Below are positions 17,427 to 26,569 of a DNA stretch of 64,000 bases, piece after piece. Source of the DNA: Colwellia demingiae. GTDB lineage: Bacteria > Pseudomonadota > Gammaproteobacteria > Enterobacterales > Alteromonadaceae. The stretch's first letter is position 1. Each line of letters starts with the position of its first letter. Below the pieces are notes generated by a model. The model saw only the letters and a list, made by a program, of their open reading frames with translations. It was not told where the DNA came from and ran no database searches. The position numbers and the translations under genes are program-made. The stretch spans positions 310,001 to 374,000 of the forward strand of contig NZ_VOLT01000004.1 of the NCBI RefSeq assembly GCF_007954275.1, in the 5' to 3' direction.

Positions 17427-17699
17427 TATACCCGTTCCACTCCCCTTGGGTCGGCTACTTCAGTAGTCGGCCTTTTTTATATGCTCTAATATAGTCAGTT
17501 TACGGGGATGTCAGAGAAAAAATGCTCATCATTGCATCTATTTTAAAGATGTTATTTGGATGTAGATTGCTAGAGAGTACAGAAAAATTATCTTGAGCAT
17601 ATTCTCCTGAATAACCATTAATAAAAAAAATCGTCTTGCTCATGAATGGCTCAAGCGACCTGAAGCTCGCAGCTCGCAGTTTGAAGTATCATGGGTATA
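17427..17699. repeat. MITE-like repeat element, copy D (degenerate, about 273 bp)
   Basis: It begins TATACCC and ends GGGTATA. The right half (about 17610-17699) resembles the right half of the element at 42484-42750, with shared parts CATGAAT, GGCTCAAGCG compared with CGCTCAATCG, CCTGAA and the end. The left half is diverged and contains a hairpin with a T run (17449-17478). No ORF. It occupies most of the gap between the EF-hand gene and the peptidase gene. Confidence 0.65.
17449..17478 (+). terminator. Rho-independent terminator downstream of the EF-hand gene
   Basis: Stem GGTCGGCTACT/AGTAGTCGGCC (11 pairs, two of them G-T), two-base loop, then six T. It lies 138 bases past the EF-hand stop, inside repeat copy D. 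Confidence 0.8.
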
Positions 17700-17806
17700 A
17701 ATGAGATTAACCGCTTTGATACTGCGATAGACGGTCCTTGCTGATATATCCACTACAGTTGATGCTTGATATAGTAATGGCAATTACTATAAAAAGAGAA
17801 TATTCA

Positions 17807-19999
17807 ATGAAACCCCTGTTTATCAAAGCATTTTTAGTTTCTAGTATTTTAATGGGTTGCTCAACAGCAACACAAGTTACCGATGTACAGCCCGCTGCTA
17901 GCACAATAACTAAAGCTACTGCCAGTGATGCAGCAGTTAAAGAATCTGAAGCGCTTCTTTTAGCTAAATGGCAAGGGGCTTTTCAGGGCGTCCCTGCATT
18001 TGACCAAGTAACATTAGCAGGCCTAGTGCCAGCAATGGAAACAGCGATGGCGACTAATTTAGCTGAAATCGATTTAATTGCTAATAATCCCCAAGCGCCT
18101 ACATTTGAAAATACTATTGTTGCTATGGAAAAAACGGGCAGTGACCTAGATAGAATTTTCACGTATTACGGTATTTGGCGCTCAAATAAATCAAGCAGTG
18201 AATTTAGAACAATTGGTACAGAACTAGCACCGAAATTATCTACTTTTACATCAACGATTAAACAAAACAAAAAATTATTTAATCGTATTTCAGCTGTTTA
18301 TAATTCTGATGAAGTTAAATCACTGAGTCCGGCAAAACAGCGTTTAGTTTTATTAACTTATAATAGTTTCTCACGTGATGGCGCGACTTTAAATGATAGC
18401 GATAAAGAACGTTACGCCCAAATTAATCAACGTTTAGCGCAGTTGCAAACAAAGTTTGGTAATAACGTTTTAGCCGATGAAGAAAGTTATGTTGTTTACT
18501 TAACTAAAGCACAGTTGGGTGGCTTACCTGAGTCTATTGTTAATGTTGCCGCTGCTGCAGCGACCGAACGAGATCATCAAGGTGAGTATGCAATTACCAA
18601 CACTCGTTCTTCTATGGACCCCTTTTTAACGTATTCAACAGAGCGTGCTTTAAGAAAACAGGTTTGGCAAAACTACTACAGCCGTGGTGATAATGGTGAT
18701 GAGTTTGACAACAATGCCATCATTGCAGAAATATTACAGCTGCGTCATGAACGTGTCGGCTTATTAGGCTATAAAAACTATGCCTCGTGGCGCTTAGAAG
18801 ATCGCATGGCTAAATCACCAGAGAATGCTATCGCTTTGATGGAGTCTGTTTGGCCAGCAGCCATTGCTCGTGTCGATGAAGAAGTTACTGACATGTTAGC
18901 TATTGGAAAAAAGCAAGATGGTATAGAGCAAGTACAAGCTTGGGATTATCGTTTTTATGCCGAGAAAGTACGTAAAGATAAATACGACTTAGACTCTGAT
19001 GAAGTTAAACAGTATTTACAGTTAAATAATTTACGTGAAGCTATGTTCTATGTAGCTGGGCGCTTATTTAATTTTAATTTTGTGGAAGTGACAGATGGTT
19101 CAGTACCGGTATTTCATGAAGATGTTCGTGTTTGGGAAGTAAAAGATAAAACTTCAGGTGAGCATATTGGCCTATGGTATTTAGACCCATTTGCACGCAA
19201 AGGTAAACGTTCAGGAGCATGGGCGACTACCTATCGTTCTCACACTACGTTTGGCGGTAAGACAAATGTATTGTCTTCTAACAACTCCAACTTTTCTAAA
19301 GGTGTTGCTGGACAACCTACTTTGATTTCTTGGTCAGATGCAGAAACCTACTTCCATGAATTTGGTCATGCTTTACACTTTTTGGCATCAAAAGTTGAGT
19401 ACCCAACACTTAACTCTGGCGTGCGTGATTACACTGAATTTCAATCACAACTATTAGAGCGTTGGTTATCAACTGATGAAGTGATTGACAACTACCTTGT
19501 ACATTACAAAACGGGCAAAGCCATGCCTAAAGCGCTTATAGCTAAAATTAAACAAGCAGCAACCTTTAATCAAGGCTTTAGTACTACAGAGTATTTAGCT
19601 TCTGCTTTGGTTGATATGAAGTTTCATACCGTTGACCCAACAGGTATTGATCCAGATAAATTTGAGCGTGAAACGTTAGCTGAATTAAAAATGCCTAAGC
19701 AAATTGTTATGCGTCATCGTAGTCCGCAATTTGGTCATATCTTTAGCAGTGAAGGGTATGCGTCAAGTTATTATGGTTATATGTGGGCTGAAGTCTTAAC
19801 GTCTGATGCGGCAGAAGCTTTTGCAGAAGCTCCAGGTGGTTTTTACGATAAAGATGTTGCCGATAAACTGGTAGAGCATTTATTTAGTGTTCGCAATGCG
19901 GTTGATCCAAGTGAAGCTTATCGTGCCTTTAGAGGCCGAGATGCAAAAGTTGAAGCGTTAATGCGTGATCGCGGCTTTCCGGTAAAAGCTGAAGATTAA
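17807..19999 (+). CDS. dcp: M3-family peptidyl-dipeptidase, lipoprotein (Dcp-like)
   Basis: A 730-residue zinc metallopeptidase of family M3 (thimet/oligopeptidase/Dcp). The zinc motif is HEFGHALH (His517, Glu518, His521). The downstream Glu ligand is expected about 25 residues later, in the segment near RDYTEFQSQLLE. The frame is open 23 codons upstream, but ATG 17807 begins a lipoprotein signal (MKPLFIKAFLVSSILMGCS, Cys16), with AGAGAA just before it. It is therefore membrane-anchored and probably cleaves peptides in the periplasm. E. coli Dcp is not lipidated, whereas lipoprotein versions are common in Alteromonadales. The gene has its own terminator. Confidence 0.93.
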   Translation: MKPLFIKAFLVSSILMGCSTATQVTDVQPAASTITKATASDAAVKESEALLLAKWQGAFQGVPAFDQVTLAGLVPAMETAMATNLAEIDLIANNPQAPTFENTIVAMEKTGSDLDRIFTYYGIWRSNKSSSEFRTIGTELAPKLSTFTSTIKQNKKLFNRISAVYNSDEVKSLSPAKQRLVLLTYNSFSRDGATLNDSDKERYAQINQRLAQLQTKFGNNVLADEESYVVYLTKAQLGGLPESIVNVAAAAATERDHQGEYAITNTRSSMDPFLTYSTERALRKQVWQNYYSRGDNGDEFDNNAIIAEILQLRHERVGLLGYKNYASWRLEDRMAKSPENAIALMESVWPAAIARVDEEVTDMLAIGKKQDGIEQVQAWDYRFYAEKVRKDKYDLDSDEVKQYLQLNNLREAMFYVAGRLFNFNFVEVTDGSVPVFHEDVRVWEVKDKTSGEHIGLWYLDPFARKGKRSGAWATTYRSHTTFGGKTNVLSSNNSNFSKGVAGQPTLISWSDAETYFHEFGHALHFLASKVEYPTLNSGVRDYTEFQSQLLERWLSTDEVIDNYLVHYKTGKAMPKALIAKIKQAATFNQGFSTTEYLASALVDMKFHTVDPTGIDPDKFERETLAELKMPKQIVMRHRSPQFGHIFSSEGYASSYYGYMWAEVLTSDAAEAFAEAPGGFYDKDVADKLVEHLFSVRNAVDPSEAYRAFRGRDAKVEALMRDRGFPVKAED

Positions 20000-20050
20000 C
20001 TACTGACGTAAATAGTAGTCATACCAATCGCATTAAGTATTACAATCATT

Positions 20051-20076
20051 AAAAACTCGCTTCGGCGAGTTTTTTT
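20051..20076 (+). terminator. Rho-independent terminator after dcp
   Basis: Stem AAAACTCGC/GCGAGTTTT closing on a UUCG-type tetraloop (CTTCGG), followed by seven T. The same hairpin sequence is used again at 21840-21861. Confidence 0.93.
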
Positions 20077-20240
20077 ATGCCCATTATTTATTGTTAAATA
20101 AGAGTTTTTGTTAAAAATTTCATTTTTAGTTACTTTAACTGGTAGTTTTAAGGTTTTTCTTTGATAGCCGAAATGTATTCGCGTTATAATTTGTAAAAGT
20201 ATGTAAATTTTTGTAAGAAACCACCTTAAAAGGACCTTAA

Positions 20241-21806
20241 ATGAAAACCTTAAACATCTGTATTGCTTGTGTAGGACTGTCGATTTTGACGGCTTGTCAG
20301 TCAACCGATAAACCCGCGACTACTAAAAATTCTGAAGTTAACCAACAAACTAAATACTTTGTTGAAGCGAAAACCTCCCTCGATAAGCTAAAGGATGACA
20401 TTAATCAAGGTCGAAGAGATCAACTCGCTTATTTTGCACCAGGTACTTTTGAGCAAGCGGTTGAAGAATTTGATAATGCGACTGAAGAATATATGGATAT
20501 AGGCCAAAATGGCACATCCTCGTTAAATGTTTTTCAAAGTGATACCGAGCAATACCAAGAAGCTAAGCAAGAAATTATTAATTACATTGCGCTTGCCAAT
20601 CAAAAACTAAAATTTTCTTATAGCATTAAAGAAACGGCAGAAAGCACCTTGGCCGCAACTTTTACTCAACAAGCACTATTAAAAGATATTGGTGCACCTA
20701 AAATTTATGCCAAAGATTATAGAGATATCAATGAAAGAATTGATGATCTCGTTGAATATATTGACGAGGGTAAAGTAAGTAAGGCACAAGAACAACAGCC
20801 TGAATTACTGATTGATATGCAAGCACTAGAAGTGCGTACCGTACGTGTTAATGCACTAGGTCAGCTTGATTCCGATATTGCTTATATCAAGAAAAAAAGT
20901 TTGGCAAAATATGTTCCTATAAGTCATCAGCAGTTATTAACAGCCCGAAGTAATGCAAATGCAATTATTATTGCTACTCCTCGCGCCACGAAAGAAATTA
21001 AAGCCGCAGTAGAGCTTGCTGAATTCGAACTTGCTCACCTTTATCATACATCGAAAGAAGTAAATGCTTTGAAGAACACTAAAAGTAAGTCTTACGAGCA
21101 ATACTTGCTCGATAAAGAAGTACTATTGCATACAGTCTCTGAATCTTTAGGTACTGCTGATGTACGTGATTTAGCAATGACAAAGCAATTAGAAGCAATA
21201 GCACTGCAAGCAGATACTATTAAAGGTAAGTTAACTACAGCTAATGCTGCTGTATTAGCATTGCAAAGTAATAACAGCCAGTCATCAGTGGCTACAGAAA
21301 GTCTTAGAACTGAATTCAAAAGTCAGTTAGTTAATTTAAACGGAAAATATGATGCTTTGGTTCTCGAAAATTCGGATCTTAATAAGCAATTGCAAAGTAA
21401 AGATATTGAGTTAATTCGTCTACAAGCCTATAAAGAAGCAGTATCAGATGTTGAAAGTAAACATGCTGCTGAAAAAGAGCGAGCGTTACAAGCACAGGCT
21501 AAGAAAGAAGCAGAACAAAAAGCACTAGCATTAAAAGAACAAGCCAAAAAAGAGGCGCTAGCTTTAGCAGCCAAGACAAAAAAAGAAGCAGAGCAAAAAG
21601 TATTAGCATTACAAGAGCAGGCTAAAAAAGAGGCGGAGCAACAAGCGTTAGCATTGCAAGTACAGGCGGTAGAGCCTGTAAAAGTGACAGTAGCTAAGCT
21701 CGATGTTGAAGAAGCGGCAGCAGTAGAAATTAAAGAAACAGTACTAGAAATTGAAGCTGTTGAACAAGTAGCAGAAATACCAGTGACAGTAAAAGATGAC
21801 AAATAG
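20241..21806 (+). CDS. Lipoprotein with an alanine/lysine/glutamate-rich coiled coil
   Basis: 521 residues. A lipoprotein signal ends at the lipobox LTAC (Cys near 19). Residues 30 to about 370 are helical, with a segment (AKTSLDKLKDDINQG) recalling DUF4398-type periplasmic regions but without the OmpA domain those often carry. Residues about 410-475 are a repetitive coiled coil built of imperfect units like QAKKEAEQKALAL. The Val-rich tail contains EVEAVEQVAEIP-like sequence. AAAAGGA lies 7 bases before the ATG. The architecture suggests a periplasm-spanning spacer anchored in the outer membrane. No named function. It stands alone between two terminators. Confidence 0.85.
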   Translation: MKTLNICIACVGLSILTACQSTDKPATTKNSEVNQQTKYFVEAKTSLDKLKDDINQGRRDQLAYFAPGTFEQAVEEFDNATEEYMDIGQNGTSSLNVFQSDTEQYQEAKQEIINYIALANQKLKFSYSIKETAESTLAATFTQQALLKDIGAPKIYAKDYRDINERIDDLVEYIDEGKVSKAQEQQPELLIDMQALEVRTVRVNALGQLDSDIAYIKKKSLAKYVPISHQQLLTARSNANAIIIATPRATKEIKAAVELAEFELAHLYHTSKEVNALKNTKSKSYEQYLLDKEVLLHTVSESLGTADVRDLAMTKQLEAIALQADTIKGKLTTANAAVLALQSNNSQSSVATESLRTEFKSQLVNLNGKYDALVLENSDLNKQLQSKDIELIRLQAYKEAVSDVESKHAAEKERALQAQAKKEAEQKALALKEQAKKEALALAAKTKKEAEQKVLALQEQAKKEAEQQALALQVQAVEPVKVTVAKLDVEEAAAVEIKETVLEIEAVEQVAEIPVTVKDDK

Positions 21807-21839
21807 CGGTATGACTTCAGAGTAATTTTCTTTGCATTT

Positions 21840-21861
21840 AAACTCGCTTCGGCGAGTTTTT
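21840..21861 (+). terminator. Rho-independent terminator after the coiled-coil lipoprotein gene
   Basis: Stem AACTCGC/GCGAGTT with a CTTCGG-type loop and a run of T, the same hairpin as after dcp. Confidence 0.92.
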
Positions 21862-21952
21862 GTATGCGTAAAATAGGCCCGTTAAGGCTAATCAGAGTCT
21901 CGAATTAGGGATGAAGTATAGAGTGCTTATATTCCTTAGACAGTAAAAAGCA

Positions 21953-22210
21953 CTAACTAACGGGCTTTTCAATTTCACTAATGCCTTCTTGTACCATTTC
22001 ACTGACATCTTCCAGTTTAGCGGCAATAATTACTTGTGCATCAAACAAGCCTCGATTGTAAAAGTGAGCGCCAACTTCTTTAGAAAAAAAATCGAGTAAA
22101 AACTCTGCATCAAACTGACCAAGATCTTGATCGAGCTCTTTGGCAAAATAGCCTTGAATCTTGGCAACTAACTGTTCTGTTTCTGTACTTGAGAATTTTA
22201 TTGTACTCAT
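21953..22210 (-). CDS. DUF2164 family protein
   Basis: An 85-residue protein. The core ELDQDLGQFDAEFLLDFF and the following GAHFYNRGLFDAQ are hallmarks of the DUF2164 family, small cytoplasmic proteins of unknown function in Gammaproteobacteria and Bacillus relatives. The frame is open 21 codons further upstream, but the ATG at 22210 (MSTIKFS) starts at the place usual for the family. The last residues (EKPVS) are variable. It stands alone; the neighbours on both sides are convergent or divergent. Confidence 0.88.
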   Translation of the reverse strand: MSTIKFSSTETEQLVAKIQGYFAKELDQDLGQFDAEFLLDFFSKEVGAHFYNRGLFDAQVIIAAKLEDVSEMVQEGISEIEKPVS

Positions 22211-22403
22211 AATAAATCTGCAAAAAGATATGAAAAGTGATAAATGATATTTTATTATTATACCGATTACCAATCAAGATCCATGTTTGCTGCCAATTGT
22301 ATGAAAAGTGTAAGATTCTTAGTGTGTTAGTAGACTAAAGAAGTATGAGCTGTCATATTTACTTTGTTTTATATGGATATTACTATTAAAAGGATCTTAC
22401 ACG

Positions 22404-23333
22404 TTGAAACTATCAAAACTATCAAAACTATCAGCCTTGGTGGCTATGCTGCTGAGCAATACCGTACTTGCCGAAAGCTACCAGTCGTTTACGAAACTAT
22501 CTTACGCCCATGAAAGTTACTTTGCTGAGGCACCAGATTATGGATTTTACAATAAAGGTGATTCGGATAACTTTTCGTTATCCAGTAAATATTATTTTGA
22601 TGAAAGGCTAGCACTAGGCCCTTTAAATGAGTTTGCTTACATCAACACCAGCAGTAATGTCTTCGCTTCGGCGGTCAATCGGAATAGGGACGGTTCTTCT
22701 TTAATACATGGGCAGGACGCTAATTTTGATTCAAACGCTACTACCTATGGTATCGGAGGTCAATGGATAGTAAATAGCTTCATCATTGGCGCTAGCTACG
22801 ACTATAACGAGTCAAAAGGTAAGTGGAATGACTATAATTTTGATAACGATGATAGCGACGTCTCATTATTAATAGGGTATTTATTTTCTGATAACTTTCT
22901 TATTAGTGCTGGTTGTGAAGAAGATTTCGATGATATTTGTGGTTATACGGCTAGTTATAACTGGCAATTAACGGGTACTGATTATATTGGCTTTAGCTAT
23001 AATGCGGGTGACAATTTTGATATTAACCGGCTTTCATCTCAATACTTTTTTGGCGTAGGAGAGCAAAGTTATCTTATGATTGGCGGCGAATACCTTCATG
23101 ATAATAGGGATTATGTTTTCGCTGATGATTACTGGAGTGTTAATGGCAGTTATTATTATGATACAAGAACATCCATCGCAGCTTATTTTGCCGAAGATGA
23201 TGCTTATGGCATTAGTGCTAATTACTTCATTAATCAGAACTACTCAGTGCAAGCGGGTTATAATTCAGTCGTTAACAAGAAAAATAAAAATGAATACGAG
23301 GGGTATTATTTCACCGTTACTGCACAATTCTAG
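22404..23333 (+). CDS. Putative outer-membrane beta-barrel protein (porin-like)
   Basis: 309 residues with a signal peptide (MKLSKLSKLSALVAMLLSNT, cleaved after VLA) and a mature part full of alternating aromatic and polar residues. Examples are YGIGGQWIVNSFIIGASYDYN and SYYYDTRTSIAAYF, typical of amphipathic barrel strands. The protein ends in Phe (YYFTVTAQF), the C-terminal signature for barrel assembly. The predicted barrel has about 12-16 strands. One short Cys pair (GCEEDFDDICG) could form a loop disulfide. The start is TTG at 22404, preceded by AAAAGGA at 22388-22394. The substrate is unknown. Confidence 0.85.
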   Translation: MKLSKLSKLSALVAMLLSNTVLAESYQSFTKLSYAHESYFAEAPDYGFYNKGDSDNFSLSSKYYFDERLALGPLNEFAYINTSSNVFASAVNRNRDGSSLIHGQDANFDSNATTYGIGGQWIVNSFIIGASYDYNESKGKWNDYNFDNDDSDVSLLIGYLFSDNFLISAGCEEDFDDICGYTASYNWQLTGTDYIGFSYNAGDNFDINRLSSQYFFGVGEQSYLMIGGEYLHDNRDYVFADDYWSVNGSYYYDTRTSIAAYFAEDDAYGISANYFINQNYSVQAGYNSVVNKKNKNEYEGYYFTVTAQF

Positions 23334-23471
23334 TAATGAATGAAAGTAATAATCTCCTAATTAAGTCGCGCTACCCTATTGAATTACTGCTACATATTTA
23401 ATAGGGTCACTAGCTAGGTAGTTTTATAAAAACTTATTAAACAGTCATTAGAGTTTCCCCGTATTAAAAAG

Positions 23472-23930
23472 CTAAATATAATCAACGGGTAGGGCAGTGG
23501 TGTACTTTATTTCTTCCATAGCGAAACTTGAACTTATATCAGAAAAATCTACCCGAGTGATAAGCTCTTTATAGAAGTGATCGTAGGCTTTCATATCCGG
23601 CACAACAACACGAAGCAAGTAATCCACATCGCCACTCATACGATAGAACTCGACAATTTCAGGGAAGTCTTCTGCAACTTTAGCGAAGGTGGCTAACCAA
23701 TCGGGATTATGTTGATTCGTTTTTACCATGACAAAAATAGATAAACCGACGTTTAACTTTTCTGGATCAGCGAGGGCAACACGCCCTTTAATGACACCTG
23801 ATTTCTCCATGGCCTGGATCCTTCGCCAACAAGGGGTCGTCGATAGCCCAACTCGCTCAGCGATTTCACTGGTTGATAAAGTACAATCTTTTTGTAAAAT
23901 ACTTAAAATATGTTTATCAAAAGAATCCAT
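23472..23930 (-). CDS. Lrp/AsnC-family transcriptional regulator
   Basis: 152 residues. The N-terminal winged helix begins MDSFDKHILSILQKDCTLS and has recognition segment VGLSTTPCWRRIQAMEKSGVI. The C-terminal RAM ligand-binding domain (about 65-150) includes GDVDYLLRVVVPDMKAYDHF. The CWRRI motif is typical of Lrp-like regulators that respond to amino acids. It is similar in size and ending to the YbaO/DecR group, which responds to cysteine, but this cannot be settled from one sequence. The upstream gene is in the opposite direction. Confidence 0.92.
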   Translation of the reverse strand: MDSFDKHILSILQKDCTLSTSEIAERVGLSTTPCWRRIQAMEKSGVIKGRVALADPEKLNVGLSIFVMVKTNQHNPDWLATFAKVAEDFPEIVEFYRMSGDVDYLLRVVVPDMKAYDHFYKELITRVDFSDISSSFAMEEIKYTTALPVDYI

Positions 23931-24085
23931 GCTACTGCCTTATCGAACTTTATGGAATATAAAACTAATTATGCATCGTATGTTAGCATTGTATTGCTAA
24001 CTTTATCGTTAAGCCGATTTGTTTTTTATGGTTTTAATCACTAAATACGCTAACATTGAGACAAGGTGTTTTTTGTGGATATGAA

Positions 24086-24211
24086 ATGAAGGGTAAACTT
24101 AAAAAATGGTGGCATACCGATTGCCCTTTTTGTCGAAAAGCGAGGTTGCTATTCATTTGGCTTATACTAATGTTAATGGTAGATTTCTTTTTCTTTCAGT
24201 TGTTATTTTAG
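24086..24211 (+). CDS. 41-residue membrane protein with a CxxC motif
   Basis: The ORF runs ATG 24086 to TAG 24211. It begins MKGKLKKWWHTDCPFCRKAR and continues as one hydrophobic helix (about 22-41) that ends the protein. The CPFC pair is preceded by Trp-Trp-His, so a metal- or redox-active N-terminal knuckle on the cytoplasmic side is possible (positive-inside rule). The Shine-Dalgarno sequence is weak (TGGA). It lies 67 bases before iscX on the same strand, and iscX has no other close upstream gene. I do not know a named family, and being so short it could be missed by gene finders. Confidence 0.6.
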   Translation: MKGKLKKWWHTDCPFCRKARLLFIWLILMLMVDFFFFQLLF

Positions 24212-24278
24212 TGTCAGGCTTATGTTAAATCATAAAGGTTAACTGCTAAAAATAACGGTATGCACTATAGGAAATATT

Positions 24279-24485
24279 ATGGCATCAGGACTACTTTGGA
24301 GTGATTCACAAGAGATTGCGTTGGACTTAATTGAATCGCATCCCAACGCTGACCCATTTAAACTGCATTTCACCGATTTAAGACAGTGGGTACTTGATTT
24401 GGAACGTTTTGATGATGATCCAAATCATTGCGGCGAACGGGTGCTAGAAGCTATTCAATTGGCTTGGATGGCAGAGGTAGATTAG
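24279..24485 (+). CDS. iscX: IscX, iron-sulfur cluster assembly adaptor
   Basis: A 68-residue acidic protein. LLWSDSQEIALDLIESHPNADPFKLHFTDLRQWVLDLERFDDDPNHCGERVLEAIQLAWM is the IscX (YfhJ) family pattern; the landmarks are TDLRQWV, FDDDP and LEAIQLAW. In E. coli IscX binds iron and IscS and tunes cluster assembly. AGGAAA stands just before the ATG. Normally it ends the iscRSUA-hscBA-fdx operon. In this window no other isc gene occurs within reach, so it is either at the far edge of a rearranged isc locus or a detached copy. Downstream lies malic enzyme with a 278-base gap. Confidence 0.94.
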   Translation: MASGLLWSDSQEIALDLIESHPNADPFKLHFTDLRQWVLDLERFDDDPNHCGERVLEAIQLAWMAEVD

Positions 24486-24763
24486 TGACTGTTGCTCTTT
24501 CTATATTACCTTGGACGCAATGGTTTGAGCTTGTGTCCCTAGTAAAGTCGGCTTAGCATAACCTTACGATTTTGCTCGTAACATGCAGTTATTCCGCATT
24601 GTAGAATCGAAACTATTTTTCAAATAGATTCAACTAATTATTCTGATTTTTAGCATTTTCAATCATTCTCTTGCTTTGCAGCAGGTTCAATATCATTTAT
24701 ACTCTTAGCTATATTAATTTCGCCTATTTCGATTATTCACAAAACATATAAGTAGTCATTCAA

Positions 24764-26452
24764 ATGCCTCAATCTCAACGCCCACTTTATATCCCTTATG
24801 CAGGTCCATCATTATTAGAAACCCCTTTACTTAATAAGGGCAGTGCTTTTAGCAAAGAAGAACGTGGTAGCTTTAACTTAACAGGCCTTTTACCGCCACG
24901 CTTTGAGAGTATTGATGAACAAGCTGAGCGTGCATTCCGTCAGTACAGTTGTTTTCAAACGAACATCAATAAGCATATTTATTTACGTGCTATTCATGAT
25001 AATAACGAAACGTTATTTTTTAAATTAGTACAAAATAATCTAGCTGAAATGATGCCCATTATTTATACCCCAACGGTTGGGGATGCTTGTGAGCAGTTTT
25101 CTGATATTTATCGAAGTTCACGCGGTTTATTTATCTCTTATGAAGATAGATTTAATATTGATGACATGCTGCGTAATGCGACTAAAAATAAAGTAAAAGT
25201 GATTGTTGTCACCGATGGTGAACGTATTTTGGGACTAGGCGATCAAGGCATCGGCGGCATGGGTATTCCAATTGGTAAGTTGTCTCTTTATACCGCTTGT
25301 GGTGGTATTAGCCCAGCACATACATTGCCGGTAATGCTTGATGTGGGTACTAACAACCAGAAATTATTAGATGACCCAATGTATATGGGCGCTCGACATA
25401 AGCGTATCGATCAAGATTCATATGATGAATTTTTAGAGTTATTTATCAGCGCAGTTAAACGTCGTTGGCCGAATGTTTTGTTGCAATTTGAAGATTTCGC
25501 ACAGCCAAATGCAATGCCTTTATTACAACGTTATAAAGATAGAATCTGTTGTTTTAATGATGATATTCAGGGAACCGCTTCGGTTACTGTCGGGACTTTA
25601 CTGGCTGCTTGTCGTAGTAAAGGCTCCAAACTCTCAGAGCTGAATGTTGCTTTTGTTGGCGCAGGCTCTGCAGGTTGTGGTATTGCCGAACAAATTATCA
25701 GTCAGATGATGAACGAAGGCCTTAGTGCAGAGCAAGCACGTAGCCAAGTGTTTATGGTTGATAGGTTTGGTTTGTTAACGCAAGGTATGGGAGAACTTCG
25801 TGATTTCCAGCAAAAATTAGTGCAAAGCAATGAAGCCATAGCCGAATGGGATATTGCTGGAGAGTTTGCCTCACTTGTTGAAGTAATGCACGGTGCTAAA
25901 CCTGATATTCTTATTGGTGTCTCAGGCCAAGCGGGATTATTTACCGAAAAAGTTATTACTGCGATGAAGTCTCATTGTGAGATGCCAATAATCTTCCCGT
26001 TAAGTAATCCTTCTCGTCAAGTAGAAGCAACACCTAGCCAAGTAATTAATTGGACACAAGGACAAGTAATTATAGCGACAGGAAGCCCGTTTGAGCCAGT
26101 TGAGTATCAAGGTAAAACGTTCCCAATTGCTCAATGTAATAATAGTTACATCTTCCCTGGTGTTGGTTTAGCGGTTGTTGCGGCAAATATAAGTCGAATT
26201 ACCGATGATATGTTACAAGTTGCGAGTGAAACCTTAGCGGCAGCATCACCGCTTGCAAATCAAGAGTCTGATGAATTATTGCCACCGTTAACCTCTATTG
26301 CACAATTAAGTAGATATATAGCTTTTGCTATTGCTAAAGTAGCTTATAAGCAAGGGTTAGCATTGGAGTTAACTGATGATGAGTTGTTAGCAAAAATTGA
26401 GCATAATTTTTGGAAACCTGAATATCGCCAATATCGTAGAACAAGCTTGTAG
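24764..26452 (+). CDS. maeA: NAD-dependent malic enzyme
   Basis: A 562-residue cytoplasmic enzyme that oxidatively decarboxylates L-malate to pyruvate. The catalytic Tyr is in [14 protein letters not shown] and the catalytic Lys in [15 protein letters not shown]. Metal-binding acids are in [10 protein letters not shown] and [12 protein letters not shown]. The NAD loop is [15 protein letters not shown]. The length and the [12 protein letters not shown] segment match the long SfcA/MaeA form rather than the MaeB fusion. The start [17 protein letters not shown] is typical. A stem-loop follows the stop, then repeat element copy C. Confidence 0.96.
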   Translation: MPQSQRPLYIPYAGPSLLETPLLNKGSAFSKEERGSFNLTGLLPPRFESIDEQAERAFRQYSCFQTNINKHIYLRAIHDNNETLFFKLVQNNLAEMMPIIYTPTVGDACEQFSDIYRSSRGLFISYEDRFNIDDMLRNATKNKVKVIVVTDGERILGLGDQGIGGMGIPIGKLSLYTACGGISPAHTLPVMLDVGTNNQKLLDDPMYMGARHKRIDQDSYDEFLELFISAVKRRWPNVLLQFEDFAQPNAMPLLQRYKDRICCFNDDIQGTASVTVGTLLAACRSKGSKLSELNVAFVGAGSAGCGIAEQIISQMMNEGLSAEQARSQVFMVDRFGLLTQGMGELRDFQQKLVQSNEAIAEWDIAGEFASLVEVMHGAKPDILIGVSGQAGLFTEKVITAMKSHCEMPIIFPLSNPSRQVEATPSQVINWTQGQVIIATGSPFEPVEYQGKTFPIAQCNNSYIFPGVGLAVVAANISRITDDMLQVASETLAAASPLANQESDELLPPLTSIAQLSRYIAFAIAKVAYKQGLALELTDDELLAKIEHNFWKPEYRQYRRTSL

Positions 26453-26470
26453 TTAACGAATATTACTAGT

Positions 26471-26504
26471 TAATCCCACCTCTATTTAAACAGAGGTGGG
26501 ATTA
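26471..26504 (+). terminator. Stem-loop after maeA
   Basis: Perfect 13-bp arms TAATCCCACCTCT/AGAGGTGGGATTA with an 8-base loop, 18 bases past the stop. No clear T run follows, so it is a terminator-like or stabilising hairpin. Confidence 0.65.
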
Positions 26505-26569
26505 CTTGGTAAACAATAGGGCGATAAATAGCGAGCCGACTAATTTGACGCTCTGTTTGAGTTGCAATT

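Noticed and set aside
21428..21802. Long Ser/Ala/Cys-rich open frame antisense to the coiled-coil lipoprotein gene
   Set aside because: It is the mirror of the repetitive KEA-rich coding sequence and has no start signal.
23080..23343. Overlapping frame inside the beta-barrel gene
   Set aside because: It overlaps the 3' part of a well-supported gene in another frame, with hydrophobic low-complexity sequence.
23373..23408. 8-bp inverted repeat ACCCTATT/AATAGGGT after the beta-barrel gene
   Set aside because: Long loop and no T run; too weak to call a terminator.
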